From NCBI GenBank assembly GCA_002336105.1, contig DDEQ01000006.1, positions 1 to 45,517 on the forward strand: a stretch of 45,517 nt of DNA, written 5' to 3'. The DNA comes from Chthonomonas sp. UBA1950. GTDB taxonomy: Bacteria; Armatimonadota; Fimbriimonadia; Fimbriimonadales; Fimbriimonadaceae. Below, piece by piece: positions 7,774-16,034 of this stretch (position 1 is the stretch's first letter; the number at the start of each line of letters is the position of its first letter). The position numbers and the translations under genes were made by a program. The notes beneath the pieces are model-generated. The model was not told the origin of the DNA. It did no database searches and saw nothing but the letters and a program-made list of their open reading frames with translations.

Positions 7774-7884
7774 ATGGCTTTCAAGCTTGAGATCAATAAC
7801 GAAATGCCAAAGCGACGAGTGCAACTCGGCGCTAATACCTTCCCATTGTCGGAAAACTATGTCGCCCGAGATCCTGGCACCTAA
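7774..7884 (+). CDS. Possible small protein, 36 residues, unknown
   Basis: ATG at 7774 to TAA at 7882 encodes a hydrophilic 36-residue peptide (starts MAFKLEINNEMPKRRVQL). It lies between lpxA and an intrinsic terminator, so it would be transcribed with fabZ-lpxA. The nearest AGGA (7754-7757) is too far upstream to be a good ribosome binding site. I know no matching family. It could be a small conserved protein or the non-coding 3' region of the lpxA transcript. Confidence 0.3.
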   Translation: MAFKLEINNEMPKRRVQLGANTFPLSENYVARDPGT

Positions 7885-7911
7885 CCTGTAGACATTCTCA
7901 AACACAATACT

Positions 7912-7949
7912 AAAGAGGTTCGCCAGCGAGGTGAGCCTCTTTTCTTTTT
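7912..7949 (+). terminator. Intrinsic terminator of the fabZ-lpxA unit
   Basis: The 13-base arms AAAGAGGTTCGCC and GGTGAGCCTCTTT pair fully if G-U pairs are allowed. They enclose a 5-base loop and are followed by TCTTTTT. The terminator separates the lipid A genes from the RNA-repair genes. Confidence 0.8.
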
Positions 7950-7971
7950 GCGCTATGTGATACCGATTACG

Positions 7972-9354
7972 ATGTTAACCATTTCTACTACTCGACAACC
8001 TGCAACCGATCTTGGATTCTTGCTCCACAAGAACCCAGAACGAGTTCATGAATTTAGTTTGCCATTCGGGACTTGTCACATTTTGTATCCCGAAGCAAAT
8101 GAATCCCGATGCACCGCAGCGATGTTCGTTAACATTGACCCGGTTCGGTTAGTACGTGGAAAAGGTGAAGCCAGCGGAGCGATGGACCAGTACGTGAACG
8201 ATCGCCCTTACACGGCGAATTCTTACATGAGCGTAGCCATTGGTGATGCTCTTGGAACTGCCCTGGGTGGAAGGTGTAAGCAAAAGCCAGAACTAGTAGA
8301 TGAGCCTCTTCCCCTAGAAATTCGGATACCAGTCATCGCTTGTCGTGGCGGAGAGGGCAGACTCGTCGAGTTGTTTGGTCCCCTGGGTTACAAAGTCGAA
8401 TCAATCCATCTCCAGTTGGATTCGCAATTCCCTGAGTGGGGAGAAAGCATCTATTTTGATGTTAAGCTCTCCGGCAGTCAGACTGTACGCGATTGCCTAC
8501 GGCACCTCTACATCTTGCTACCTGTTCTCGACGCAAAGAAGCACTACTACATGGATAAACAGGAGATCGATAAGCTGGTGGCGAAAGGCGCCGGGTGGCT
8601 TGAGCAGCACCCGCTTAAAGAGTGGATTGTGCGTAGTTACCTCGGCAGAAAACCTTCCTTAATGCTACAAGCACTGGAGCAACTCTCAAATGCTGAGGAG
8701 GAAATAGCTTTGATCGAATCCAGCTCAACTGATGAAGACCTTGTGCCGGAACCAAGAAAGCAGAACCTTCACCAGCAACGGCACGATCGCATTGTCGAGG
8801 TCGTTCGCGATTTGGCACCTAAAACTGTGGTTGACCTCGGTTGCGGCGAAGGAAAGTTGATCAGAAAGCTATTGAGGATCAAGGATATCACTCGAATCTT
8901 GGGGATGGATGTCAGTCTGATCGATCTAGAGAAAGCAGAACGTAAGCTACACCTTGAAGATGCGGGGCCGAAGCTAACCGAGCGAATTCAGTTGATACAC
9001 GGAAGTTTGATGTATCGAGATCGTCGGATCGAGGGCTTTGATCTCGCGACGGTTGTCGAGGTTATAGAGCACCTCGATGCCGCGCGACTTGCAGCTTTTG
9101 AAAAGGTTGTATTCCAATTCGCGAGACCCCAAACGGTATTGGTCACAACGCCAAACCGTGAGTACAACGCTGTGTATGGCATCAACGACGAATTGAGGCA
9201 CTCTGACCACCGATTTGAATGGACGAGGGACGAATTCCAATCTTGGACTATGAAGATTTGCGAAGCTTACGGATATGAGTGCCGGGTCGAAGGCATTGGA
9301 GAGACGCACGACACCTTCGGCTCTCCAAGCCAAATGGGGGTTTTCACTAGATGA
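7972..9354 (+). CDS. hen1: Bacterial Hen1: 3'-terminal RNA ribose 2'-O-methyltransferase
   Basis: Bacterial Hen1 methylates the 2'-OH of the 3' end of broken RNA before Pnkp seals it, so the repaired site resists re-cleavage. Residues 1-240 form the bacterial N-terminal domain (starts MLTISTTRQPATDLGFLLHK), which activates ligase function in characterised homologues. Residues 270-460 form the methyltransferase: SAM motif DLGCGEG at 288-294; metal-binding Glu363, Glu366 and His367 in VEVIEHLD; the TTPNREYN strand; and His413 in HSDHRFEWTRDEF. ATG at 7972 is chosen because known homologues begin M-L-T-I; the upstream TTG at 7948 overlaps the terminator. The last codons overlap pnkp by ATGA. About 460 residues, usual for the family. 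Confidence 0.95.
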   Translation: MLTISTTRQPATDLGFLLHKNPERVHEFSLPFGTCHILYPEANESRCTAAMFVNIDPVRLVRGKGEASGAMDQYVNDRPYTANSYMSVAIGDALGTALGGRCKQKPELVDEPLPLEIRIPVIACRGGEGRLVELFGPLGYKVESIHLQLDSQFPEWGESIYFDVKLSGSQTVRDCLRHLYILLPVLDAKKHYYMDKQEIDKLVAKGAGWLEQHPLKEWIVRSYLGRKPSLMLQALEQLSNAEEEIALIESSSTDEDLVPEPRKQNLHQQRHDRIVEVVRDLAPKTVVDLGCGEGKLIRKLLRIKDITRILGMDVSLIDLEKAERKLHLEDAGPKLTERIQLIHGSLMYRDRRIEGFDLATVVEVIEHLDAARLAAFEKVVFQFARPQTVLVTTPNREYNAVYGINDELRHSDHRFEWTRDEFQSWTMKICEAYGYECRVEGIGETHDTFGSPSQMGVFTR

Positions 9355-11873
9355 GAATAGATTTACCAGAACTATCCGTCGTCATGATTATCGGTACGAG
9401 CGGAAGCGGCAAGTCTACGTTTTGCAGAAAGCACTTCCTGCCAACCGAGACTTTAAGTAGCGACTTCTTTCGCGGCCTAGTGTCAGACGACGAGAACCGA
9501 CTGGACATTTCAACCCAGGCGTTCGACAGTTTGCATTATGTGCTTTCGAAGCGTCTGGAGTTAGCAAAGCTAACTGTTATCGACGCAACAAACGTTCAGA
9601 AGGAAGCACGGGCGCCAATCCTCAAGCTTGCTGAGAAGTACCACGCTCTCAAAATTGCAATCGTTCTCGATGTGCCTGAGCAAGTCTGCATTGAACGCAA
9701 TAAGCTTCGTGCGGATCGACAATTTGGAGCAAACGTCATCTATACGCAGCATCGAGACTTGAAGGCGTTCTTTAGGCACAGAAAGTCTGAGCGATTTCAT
9801 AAGGTCTATGTCTTAAAACCAGAAGACATTGATTCAGTGGAAATCACTCGATCACCGCTATTCTCAAAACGACACGATGAGCATGGACCTTTCGACATCA
9901 TCGGGGATGTTCACGGGTGCATGTCAGAACTTAGCGAGCTTGTCACCAAGCTTGGTTGGCAACTTGAACCTGAGCTTTCCCATCATGATCGGCGGAAACT
10001 CGTTTTTGTCGGGGATCTCGTCGACCGTGGCCCTGATCCTGTTGGCGTTCTGCGATTCGTGATGAGTGCCGTCAAGTCAGGAAACGCGTTAGTTGTTCCT
10101 GGAAACCACGACGTGAAATTGGCAAAGGCCCTCAATGGTTCAGACGTCAGTCAAGGTCACGGACATGCCGAAACGATGAAAGCACTTCAAAAGGAAGCTC
10201 CCGACTTTCAAGAGGAGGTTCGTGTCTTTCTACATGATTTGACGAGTCACCTAATGCTAGACGATGGAAAGTTGTGCGTAGCTCACGCAGGAATGCCAGC
10301 CGAGATGCAAGGTAGGGGTTCTGGTGCAGTTAGAAACTTTGCCCTTTACGGCGAAACGACGGGCGAAGTTGACGAGTTCGGTCTTCCTGTTCGCTACCCT
10401 TGGGCAGAAGACTATCGTGGATGTGTTGCTGTTGTTTACGGGCACACCCCTGTGCCGGAAATCGAATGGATCAATAATACGGTAGACATCGACACAGGAT
10501 GCTGTTTTGGTGGTGCGCTGACGGCACTTCAGTGGCCCGAACGGAACTTCGTTCAAGTGACCGCAAAGGAGACCTATTGTGAGCCTGTTAGGCCACTTCA
10601 GGTTCAGATGCCTGTATTCAGCGCTCAGCACGAACTCGACACAATGCTCGACCTTAACGATGTCATGCAACAAAGAGTTGTGGAGACTTCCCTTTCCGGT
10701 CGTGTGCTAGTTCGTGATGAGAACAGATCTGCAGCGCTGGAAGTTATGTCACGGTTTGCTACCGACCCCAAGTGGATCGCGTATTTACCGCCGACAATGT
10801 CTCCGTGTGCGACAAGTCAGGAATCTGGATTCCTTGAGTACCCGACAGAGGCATTTAGCTATTACCGCGAGAACGGCCAATCACAGGTGATTTGCGAAGA
10901 AAAGCACATGGGGTCAAGGTCTGTGGTTGTCCTCGCTCGAAACGCAGATGCTGCTCGACAACGTTTCGGTGTTGAGACAGGCGAATCTGGGGTCATCTTG
11001 ACTCGAACAGGACGACGTTTCTTCGAAGATGCATGTATCGAAGCCGAACTAGTCGGTCGATGGAACCAAGCTTTCGAACCGTTGATGAATGAACTAGAGT
11101 CTGACTGGCTGATCTTGGACGCGGAGTTAATGCCATGGTCTGCAAAAGCCATTGGATTGCTGAAGTCTCAATATGCTCCCGTGGGATCTGCCGCAACTGC
11201 TCATTCGGCTTTTTTGGATGAAGTTATCACCAGGACTGAGGCAAGATCGATTGATGTCACTCAGCTTAGTTCGCTTGGAAAGAGAAAAGTAGATTCCGCA
11301 AGTAAGTTTGTGGATGCTTATCGACGCTATTGTTGGACCGTAAACTCGGTCGACGATTACGTCCTTGCTCCATTTCATATACTGGCAAGTGAGGGTCGAT
11401 TGCACACTGATCAGCCACACATTTGGCACATGGAGACTCTAGCAAAAGCTTGCGAAAACGAGACAACGCTTAGAAAAACTCCAACCATGACGGTCCGTCT
11501 TGACGACGAAACATCAGTAGCCGAGGCGTGCGAATGGTGGCGAAATCTCGTTCAAAATGGTGGCGAAGGAATGGTGGTTAAGCCTTGGGATTTCATTGCG
11601 CGGAAAGGTTCGCACCCGATTCAACCTGCAATCAAATGTCGCGGTCCAGAATATCTGCGCATTATCTACGGCCCAGAGTATTTGGCACCAGAGAACTTGT
11701 CTCGTTTGCGAAATCGAGGATTAAGCCGTAAGAGAGGCTTGGCGATGAAAGAGTTCGCACTCGGAATTGAAGCATTGAATAGGTTTGTTCGCCGCGAGCC
11801 GCTTCGACGTGTACACGAATGTGTATTTGCTCTGCTTGCACTCGAAAGCGAGCCTGTTGATCCGCGCTTATAA
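9351..11873 (+). CDS. pnkp: Polynucleotide kinase-phosphatase-ligase Pnkp
   Basis: Pnkp heals and seals cleaved RNA: it phosphorylates the 5'-OH end, removes the 2',3'-cyclic phosphate and, with Hen1, ligates. All three modules are visible in 840 residues. The kinase (1-165) has P-loop GTSGSGKST at 15-23. The calcineurin-type phosphatase has GDVHGC at 185-190, GDLVDRG at 221-227, GNHD at 251-254, the AHAG motif near 311 and GHTP near 364. The ligase/adenylyltransferase (about 480-840) has nucleophile Lys518 in EEKHMGSRS. It starts inside the Hen1 stop, so the two are made together. No toxin ribonuclease or RtcB is nearby to indicate what damage is repaired. A hairpin follows at 11879. Confidence 0.96.
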   Translation: MRIDLPELSVVMIIGTSGSGKSTFCRKHFLPTETLSSDFFRGLVSDDENRLDISTQAFDSLHYVLSKRLELAKLTVIDATNVQKEARAPILKLAEKYHALKIAIVLDVPEQVCIERNKLRADRQFGANVIYTQHRDLKAFFRHRKSERFHKVYVLKPEDIDSVEITRSPLFSKRHDEHGPFDIIGDVHGCMSELSELVTKLGWQLEPELSHHDRRKLVFVGDLVDRGPDPVGVLRFVMSAVKSGNALVVPGNHDVKLAKALNGSDVSQGHGHAETMKALQKEAPDFQEEVRVFLHDLTSHLMLDDGKLCVAHAGMPAEMQGRGSGAVRNFALYGETTGEVDEFGLPVRYPWAEDYRGCVAVVYGHTPVPEIEWINNTVDIDTGCCFGGALTALQWPERNFVQVTAKETYCEPVRPLQVQMPVFSAQHELDTMLDLNDVMQQRVVETSLSGRVLVRDENRSAALEVMSRFATDPKWIAYLPPTMSPCATSQESGFLEYPTEAFSYYRENGQSQVICEEKHMGSRSVVVLARNADAARQRFGVETGESGVILTRTGRRFFEDACIEAELVGRWNQAFEPLMNELESDWLILDAELMPWSAKAIGLLKSQYAPVGSAATAHSAFLDEVITRTEARSIDVTQLSSLGKRKVDSASKFVDAYRRYCWTVNSVDDYVLAPFHILASEGRLHTDQPHIWHMETLAKACENETTLRKTPTMTVRLDDETSVAEACEWWRNLVQNGGEGMVVKPWDFIARKGSHPIQPAIKCRGPEYLRIIYGPEYLAPENLSRLRNRGLSRKRGLAMKEFALGIEALNRFVRREPLRRVHECVFALLALESEPVDPRL

Positions 11874-11878
11874 GCTCG

Positions 11879-11916
11879 AACCCACCCTCGCAATCTAAGT
11901 TTTACGAGGGTGGGTT
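11879..11916. repeat. 12-bp stem hairpin after pnkp, possible terminator
   Basis: AACCCACCCTCG at 11879-11890 is the exact reverse complement of CGAGGGTGGGTT at 11905-11916, with a 14-base loop, beginning 5 bp after the pnkp stop. No T-run follows (CTTAGCGG), so it may act as a weak terminator or an mRNA 3'-end stabiliser. Confidence 0.55.
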
Positions 11917-12009
11917 CTTAGCGGAAAACGGGTCAATAACTCGTAATGTGATAGTCGACGAATGAACGAATGCTTGCCGCATTCGTGTGTGCGGATAGTA
12001 GGTCTTATC

Positions 12010-12588
12010 ATGATCACCGCCACAACTCCTTCTTACGTTTCGGTACTCGGTCGGGTCCGTTCCTATGCTGAATTCGAGGAAATGATGCTCCTCGGAATGA
12101 TTGACGAGAGCGGAACTTTGCAACCACCACCACAGCCTCATTCGAACCGAGTACCACGAGCTCCCATGACATCTCTCGACATTTTGAACGAAGCTTACGA
12201 TTACGAAAAGCCATCATCTTTCACTCGCGGTCTTCGCGTCGAGATGACTGGTGCCAGCACACTTTATGTTTCAGGCACAGCGAGTATTGATGGAGCTGGA
12301 GTCACCGTTCATGTCGGTGATCTACGCGCCCAGCTTTGGCGAACCTATCGAAACATCTCTCGCCTCTTGGAATCAGAAGGTGCGAACTGGCATGATATCG
12401 TCCGAACGAGTTGCTACTTGCGCGATATTGAACGCGACTATAAAGACTTCAACGAAGTGAGGACCGAGTTTTTCAACTGGCTAAAACTAGATCCACTCCC
12501 TGCGAGCACCGGCATTCAGGTGCGGCTCTGTAGAGAAGATCTTCTCGTCGAGATCGAAGCGATAGCGGCTTTACCTAACAATAGGTAG
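12010..12588 (+). CDS. Rid/YjgF-family protein with an N-terminal extension
   Basis: The C-terminal part (about residues 65-192) matches the Rid/YER057c/UK114 fold. It has LYVSGTASIDGAG, then QLWRTYRNISRLLESEGANWHDIVRTSCYLRD, then the PASTGIQVRLCREDLLVEIEAIA end. RidA itself hydrolyses reactive enamines/imines; other subgroups have unrelated roles and the substrate here is unknown. About 65 N-terminal residues (ATTPSYVSVLGRVRSYAEF and on) are not part of the core fold, and with 192 residues it is longer than the 125-130 of RidA. ATG at 12010 is chosen over ATG at 11962, because the extra 16 residues look non-coding and neither has a strong ribosome binding site. It stands alone between hairpins. 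Confidence 0.8.
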   Translation: MITATTPSYVSVLGRVRSYAEFEEMMLLGMIDESGTLQPPPQPHSNRVPRAPMTSLDILNEAYDYEKPSSFTRGLRVEMTGASTLYVSGTASIDGAGVTVHVGDLRAQLWRTYRNISRLLESEGANWHDIVRTSCYLRDIERDYKDFNEVRTEFFNWLKLDPLPASTGIQVRLCREDLLVEIEAIAALPNNR

Positions 12589-12643
12589 GGATTTCTGCAA
12601 GATGCGTTTATCTCTTAGCTAGGAACAGTCTTGCACTGTAATC

Positions 12644-12681
12644 GAAGACACTATGAACTCATAATAGTAATTAGTGTCTTC
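12644..12681 (+). promoter_or_regulatory. Inverted repeat enclosing the metH start codon
   Basis: GAAGACACTA at 12644-12653 is an exact reverse complement of TAGTGTCTTC at 12672-12681, with an 18-base loop. The right arm contains the GTG start at 12674 and codons 2-3. In the mRNA the start codon would be inside the stem, which could limit initiation. No Shine-Dalgarno sequence is seen nearby. Confidence 0.5.
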
Positions 12682-14620
12682 TCACCTCTTTGATGTTCTT
12701 GCAGATCGAGTGCTGGTTTACGACGGTGCTATGGGCACCCAGATTCAGGCGGCGCAATTAGTTGATGCAGACTTTACGTTATCGGGTCAATACTCTGGAG
12801 AAATTAAAGTAGCGGCAGAACGAACCGAAGGCAAAGTTCTAGACGGCTGTAACGAGATACTCAACATCACGCGCCCAGAAGTCATCGAACAGATTCACGC
12901 GAAATACCTCACGGTGGGGGCAGACCTTATCGAGACCAACACATTTGGCTCAACGAGTATTGTCCTTGCTGAGTACGGCATCGAAAACTTGGTTTACGAA
13001 ATCTCGTATCGTGCTGCAGAGATTGCAAAACGAGCGACCGCCAAATACTCGACGACAGACAAGCCGAGGTTCGTCGTCGGAGCACTCGGTCCAGGCACGA
13101 AATTGATTTCATTGGGCCAAACGAGTTGGGAAGAGATTGAAAACACCTATTTTGAGAGTTTTCTTGGCTTAATCGAAGGTGGAGCTGATGCCTTGCTAAG
13201 TGAGACGATGCAAGATCTGCTCGCGCTCAAAGCTACTCTTGTTGGAGCCATCCGGGCAATGAAAACCGCCGGTAAACGACTTCCCTTGTTTGCTCAGGTC
13301 ACAATGGAACAAACAGGAACGATGCTAGTCGGTTCGGACATGTCTGCCGCGCTTAACGTTATCGAGTGTTTCCCCGAAGTCACGGCACTCGGACTTAACT
13401 GTGCAACCGGCCCTGTTGAAATGGCGCAGCACGTTCGGTTCTTGGCGGAAAACTCAACTAGACCAATCTCAGTTTTGCCTAACGCTGGACTTCCGGTCAT
13501 GGAAAAAGGTCGTGCTGTTTATAAGCTTCAACCCGAAGAACTAGCGTCTCACCACGAGCGGTTTATCAGCGATTTCGGCGCAGCCATGGTGGGTGGGTGT
13601 TGTGGAACGACTCCCGACCATATTGAAGCGGTTGCTAAAAGAGTTGGCGGTCGAAAGCATAGCAATGTTGCCCATTGGCAGAAGGTCAAAGCTCTGTTCC
13701 CTGGGTTCGATTTCAAAGTACGAACTCAAGAACAAGCTGAAACGCTGCAACTTGTGGGTTGCTCTTCCCTCTACAGCTTTCAACCCTACAAGCAAGACTT
13801 GTCTTTCCTCATCGTCGGAGAAAAGACAAATGCTAATGGCTCAAAAGCCTTCCGAGAAATGCTTGCGGCCGAAAACTGGGATGGGCTTACAGAATTAGCT
13901 CGCGAACAAGAAGCTGAAGGGTCTCACGTTCTTGACGTGTGTACCGCTTTCGTTGGTCGCAACGAAGAACGCGATATGCGAGCGCTACTGAGTCGTTACA
14001 ACCGCCACATTACCGTTCCAATCATGGTCGACTCGACGGAAGTGAACGTGATGGAAGCCGCCCTGCAAACACTAGCGGGCAAGTGCATTCTGAACTCCAT
14101 TAACTTTGAAGATGGCGAGACCCGCGCACGGAAGGTCCTTGAGCTTGCTACAAAGTACGGGGCGGCTGTCGTTGCCCTTACTATCGACGAAGATGGCATG
14201 GCAAAGTCAGTGGAAAAGAAGGTTGAAATAGCGGGTCGGTTGCTGGACCTAACCCGTGAATATGGCCTTCCTGATCATGATGTTTTCCTCGACTGCCTCA
14301 CCTTTACGCTTGGTTCGGGCGATGAAGAATTCCGAAAATCCGGCATGGCAACGCTAGACGCCATTGCCGAGATTCGGACAAAGTATCCGCTTGTGAACTC
14401 AATATTAGGAGTCTCAAACGTGAGTTTCGGGCTCAAACCTGCGGCAAGGAAAGTTCTAAACTCGGCGTTCCTTCACTTCGCAAGAGAAGCCGGACTCACG
14501 AGTGCGATTGTTCACTTCAGCAAGATCCTGCCTGAAACCAAAATTGAGCCGGAGATTTGGCAAGTCGCATCTGATTTGGTTTATGATAGACGGAAGTTTG
14601 AAGCTGAAACGGTCGCCTAA
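12674..14620 (+). CDS. metH: Methionine synthase, homocysteine- and folate-binding modules only (split MetH)
   Basis: MetH moves a methyl group from methyltetrahydrofolate via cobalamin to homocysteine. This 648-residue protein has module 1 (residues 1-330) with DGAMGTQIQ near 17 and zinc-binding Cys243 (GLNCATGP), Cys309 and Cys310 (GGCCGTTP). It also has the pterin-binding TIM barrel (about 375-625) with GEKTNANGSKAF, VDSTE and ILGVSNVSFGL. It ends at the VYDRRK segment where classical MetH continues into the cobalamin-binding and AdoMet-reactivation modules; neither follows. The stop is clean and the next gene is unrelated, so this is a split form needing a separate cobalamin protein, not an obvious frameshift. 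GTG at 12674 is the only possible start after the in-frame TAA at 12668. Confidence 0.92.
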   Translation: MSSHLFDVLADRVLVYDGAMGTQIQAAQLVDADFTLSGQYSGEIKVAAERTEGKVLDGCNEILNITRPEVIEQIHAKYLTVGADLIETNTFGSTSIVLAEYGIENLVYEISYRAAEIAKRATAKYSTTDKPRFVVGALGPGTKLISLGQTSWEEIENTYFESFLGLIEGGADALLSETMQDLLALKATLVGAIRAMKTAGKRLPLFAQVTMEQTGTMLVGSDMSAALNVIECFPEVTALGLNCATGPVEMAQHVRFLAENSTRPISVLPNAGLPVMEKGRAVYKLQPEELASHHERFISDFGAAMVGGCCGTTPDHIEAVAKRVGGRKHSNVAHWQKVKALFPGFDFKVRTQEQAETLQLVGCSSLYSFQPYKQDLSFLIVGEKTNANGSKAFREMLAAENWDGLTELAREQEAEGSHVLDVCTAFVGRNEERDMRALLSRYNRHITVPIMVDSTEVNVMEAALQTLAGKCILNSINFEDGETRARKVLELATKYGAAVVALTIDEDGMAKSVEKKVEIAGRLLDLTREYGLPDHDVFLDCLTFTLGSGDEEFRKSGMATLDAIAEIRTKYPLVNSILGVSNVSFGLKPAARKVLNSAFLHFAREAGLTSAIVHFSKILPETKIEPEIWQVASDLVYDRRKFEAETVA

Positions 14621-14666
14621 CTTTGATTGCACTTATCGGCGACGAACTACGTAGGGAAACGTTGAC

Positions 14667-15512
14667 GTGAGAAATCGGGCGCTATCGTTGCTAGACTATT
14701 CAGCTAAGGTCGGATCGCTTTTTGGTGTTCCGATCCGATTGCACATCACGATCGTTTTTTTTCTTATTCCAGCTCTCCGTAATGCTGGCAACCACCCACT
14801 CCTTGCCGCTGAGCTGTCGTTTCTGATCGTCCTTTCAATCCTTGCTCACGAACTAGGACATGCTCTCGTTGCCAAGAAATATAACCTTCCGGGACTGTCC
14901 ATTATGCTGCACGGTTTTGGCGGCTTTGCGATGTCCTACGGGCCAAGATCTCCTAAACAATCCATTCGCATTTCGGCCGCTGGGCCAGCTGTGACCTTAG
15001 CTGTTGGCATTCTTTCGTTGCTGATTTCAAAGTTTGTTTTTGGTCGAATTGAAGCTATTTGGGCCGGCGAACAAACTTGGGTGTTTTACGCACTTGGAAT
15101 CATCAGCATCGAGCTTGCGTTCCTCAATATGTTGCCGATGTTTCCGCTCGACGGTGGTCAGATTCTGGCTGCTCTGCTGAATACAAGGTTTGCCGAAGTC
15201 AAGGCGACTCGACACGCCTGCCATCTGGGCGTCGTGACAGGAATTATCCTGGCAGTCTATTCATTCTTAGGTTCAAACAACTTCTTCCTAATCTTTGCTC
15301 TCATTGGCATCACTGGCTCCGTCAGTTACCTTCTTCAGAGCGGCGGAATTCGTTTTGGTGAGTTCTTCGCCGATAGAAAGCACCAAAAAGAGCTCTTATT
15401 GGTTAAGAAACGAGAGCAAGAGAGGTTTGAGAGCTTTCTTGATGATGTCCGATCTCGTGAGCATGAAAGAGCCGAACAAGAGAAACTCAGAAAGCTCTTA
15501 GGGGAAGATTAG
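14667..15512 (+). CDS. Site-2 protease family (M50) membrane metalloprotease
   Basis: Intramembrane zinc protease of the S2P/M50B type, 281 residues. Visible: several hydrophobic segments (about 27-37, 48-68, 105-125, 138-155, 187-220), zinc motif HELGH at 61-65 inside the second membrane segment, and the third ligand in NMLPMFPLDGGQ with Asp162. The C-terminus (230-281) is a charged, probably coiled cytoplasmic helix rich in Glu, Lys and Arg. There is no CBS or PDZ domain, so it belongs to the compact class. The start is GTG at 14667, with AGGGA at 14653-14657. Substrate unknown; no sigma/anti-sigma pair is adjacent. It converges with the next gene and their stops overlap by 4 bp. Confidence 0.88.
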   Translation: MRNRALSLLDYSAKVGSLFGVPIRLHITIVFFLIPALRNAGNHPLLAAELSFLIVLSILAHELGHALVAKKYNLPGLSIMLHGFGGFAMSYGPRSPKQSIRISAAGPAVTLAVGILSLLISKFVFGRIEAIWAGEQTWVFYALGIISIELAFLNMLPMFPLDGGQILAALLNTRFAEVKATRHACHLGVVTGIILAVYSFLGSNNFFLIFALIGITGSVSYLLQSGGIRFGEFFADRKHQKELLLVKKREQERFESFLDDVRSREHERAEQEKLRKLLGED

Positions 15513-15976
15513 TGCATCACTTTATCGCCTAACATCAACTGAAAGACGTTGATCTGCCCTAGGTGATAAACCATGTTCCATGCGTGCATTCCCAACACTT
15601 CCGCATAGGTCATGGTTCCGAACGGGAGTGAAATCTCCTCTTCGAGTCGAGTCTCAGGGAAGGATGAGATGGCCAAGCAAAGCTCCGTCGTGCTTGCTTT
15701 GGCAGCTGCAATACATTGATCAACCGAAAGACACGATTCCTTCAATCGCATTGCCTCGCGAGCGGCGTGTCCAGAAAAGTCGGGTTTAACGCCGTCTCGA
15801 ATGATAGGCAGAAACCACAGAGCAGATACCGCGATCTCTTGCATTTGCGATAAAACCGTCCTTGCTTCACCCATCGGAACCCATTCCACTTTATCCGCAG
15901 GCACCGCTATCGCCGCTCGGCATATATCGTCAAGTGCTTTCTGCGTTGATCGCACAATCTGATCTTGATATCTCAT
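15509..15976 (-). CDS. DinB-like four-helix-bundle protein
   Basis: This 155-residue protein resembles the DinB/YfiT superfamily of putative metal-dependent enzymes, which includes bacillithiol and mycothiol transferases. The last helix carries the typical pair HAWNMVYHLGQ (His about 130 and 138). The first-helix histidine is not obvious in LSQMQEIAVSALWFL, so metal binding may be altered. Start ATG at 15976, no clear ribosome binding site. It is divergent from mnmE and converges with the protease gene, overlapping it by 4 bp. Function unknown beyond the fold. Confidence 0.75.
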   Translation of the reverse strand: MRYQDQIVRSTQKALDDICRAAIAVPADKVEWVPMGEARTVLSQMQEIAVSALWFLPIIRDGVKPDFSGHAAREAMRLKESCLSVDQCIAAAKASTTELCLAISSFPETRLEEEISLPFGTMTYAEVLGMHAWNMVYHLGQINVFQLMLGDKVMH

Positions 15977-16034
15977 GGATTTAGTGTAGCTTGCACCGAC
16001 TACCTATCGATATGAAGACACAATAGAACTACCA

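Noticed and set aside
12589..12673. A SAM, SAH or cobalamin riboswitch upstream of metH
   Set aside because: The gap is 85 nt and I find none of the conserved cores of these riboswitches; only the start-codon hairpin is supported.
12674..14620. metH as a frameshifted full-length gene
   Set aside because: The stop follows the natural end of the folate barrel, and the sequence after it to 14667 and beyond encodes a site-2 protease, not a cobalamin domain.
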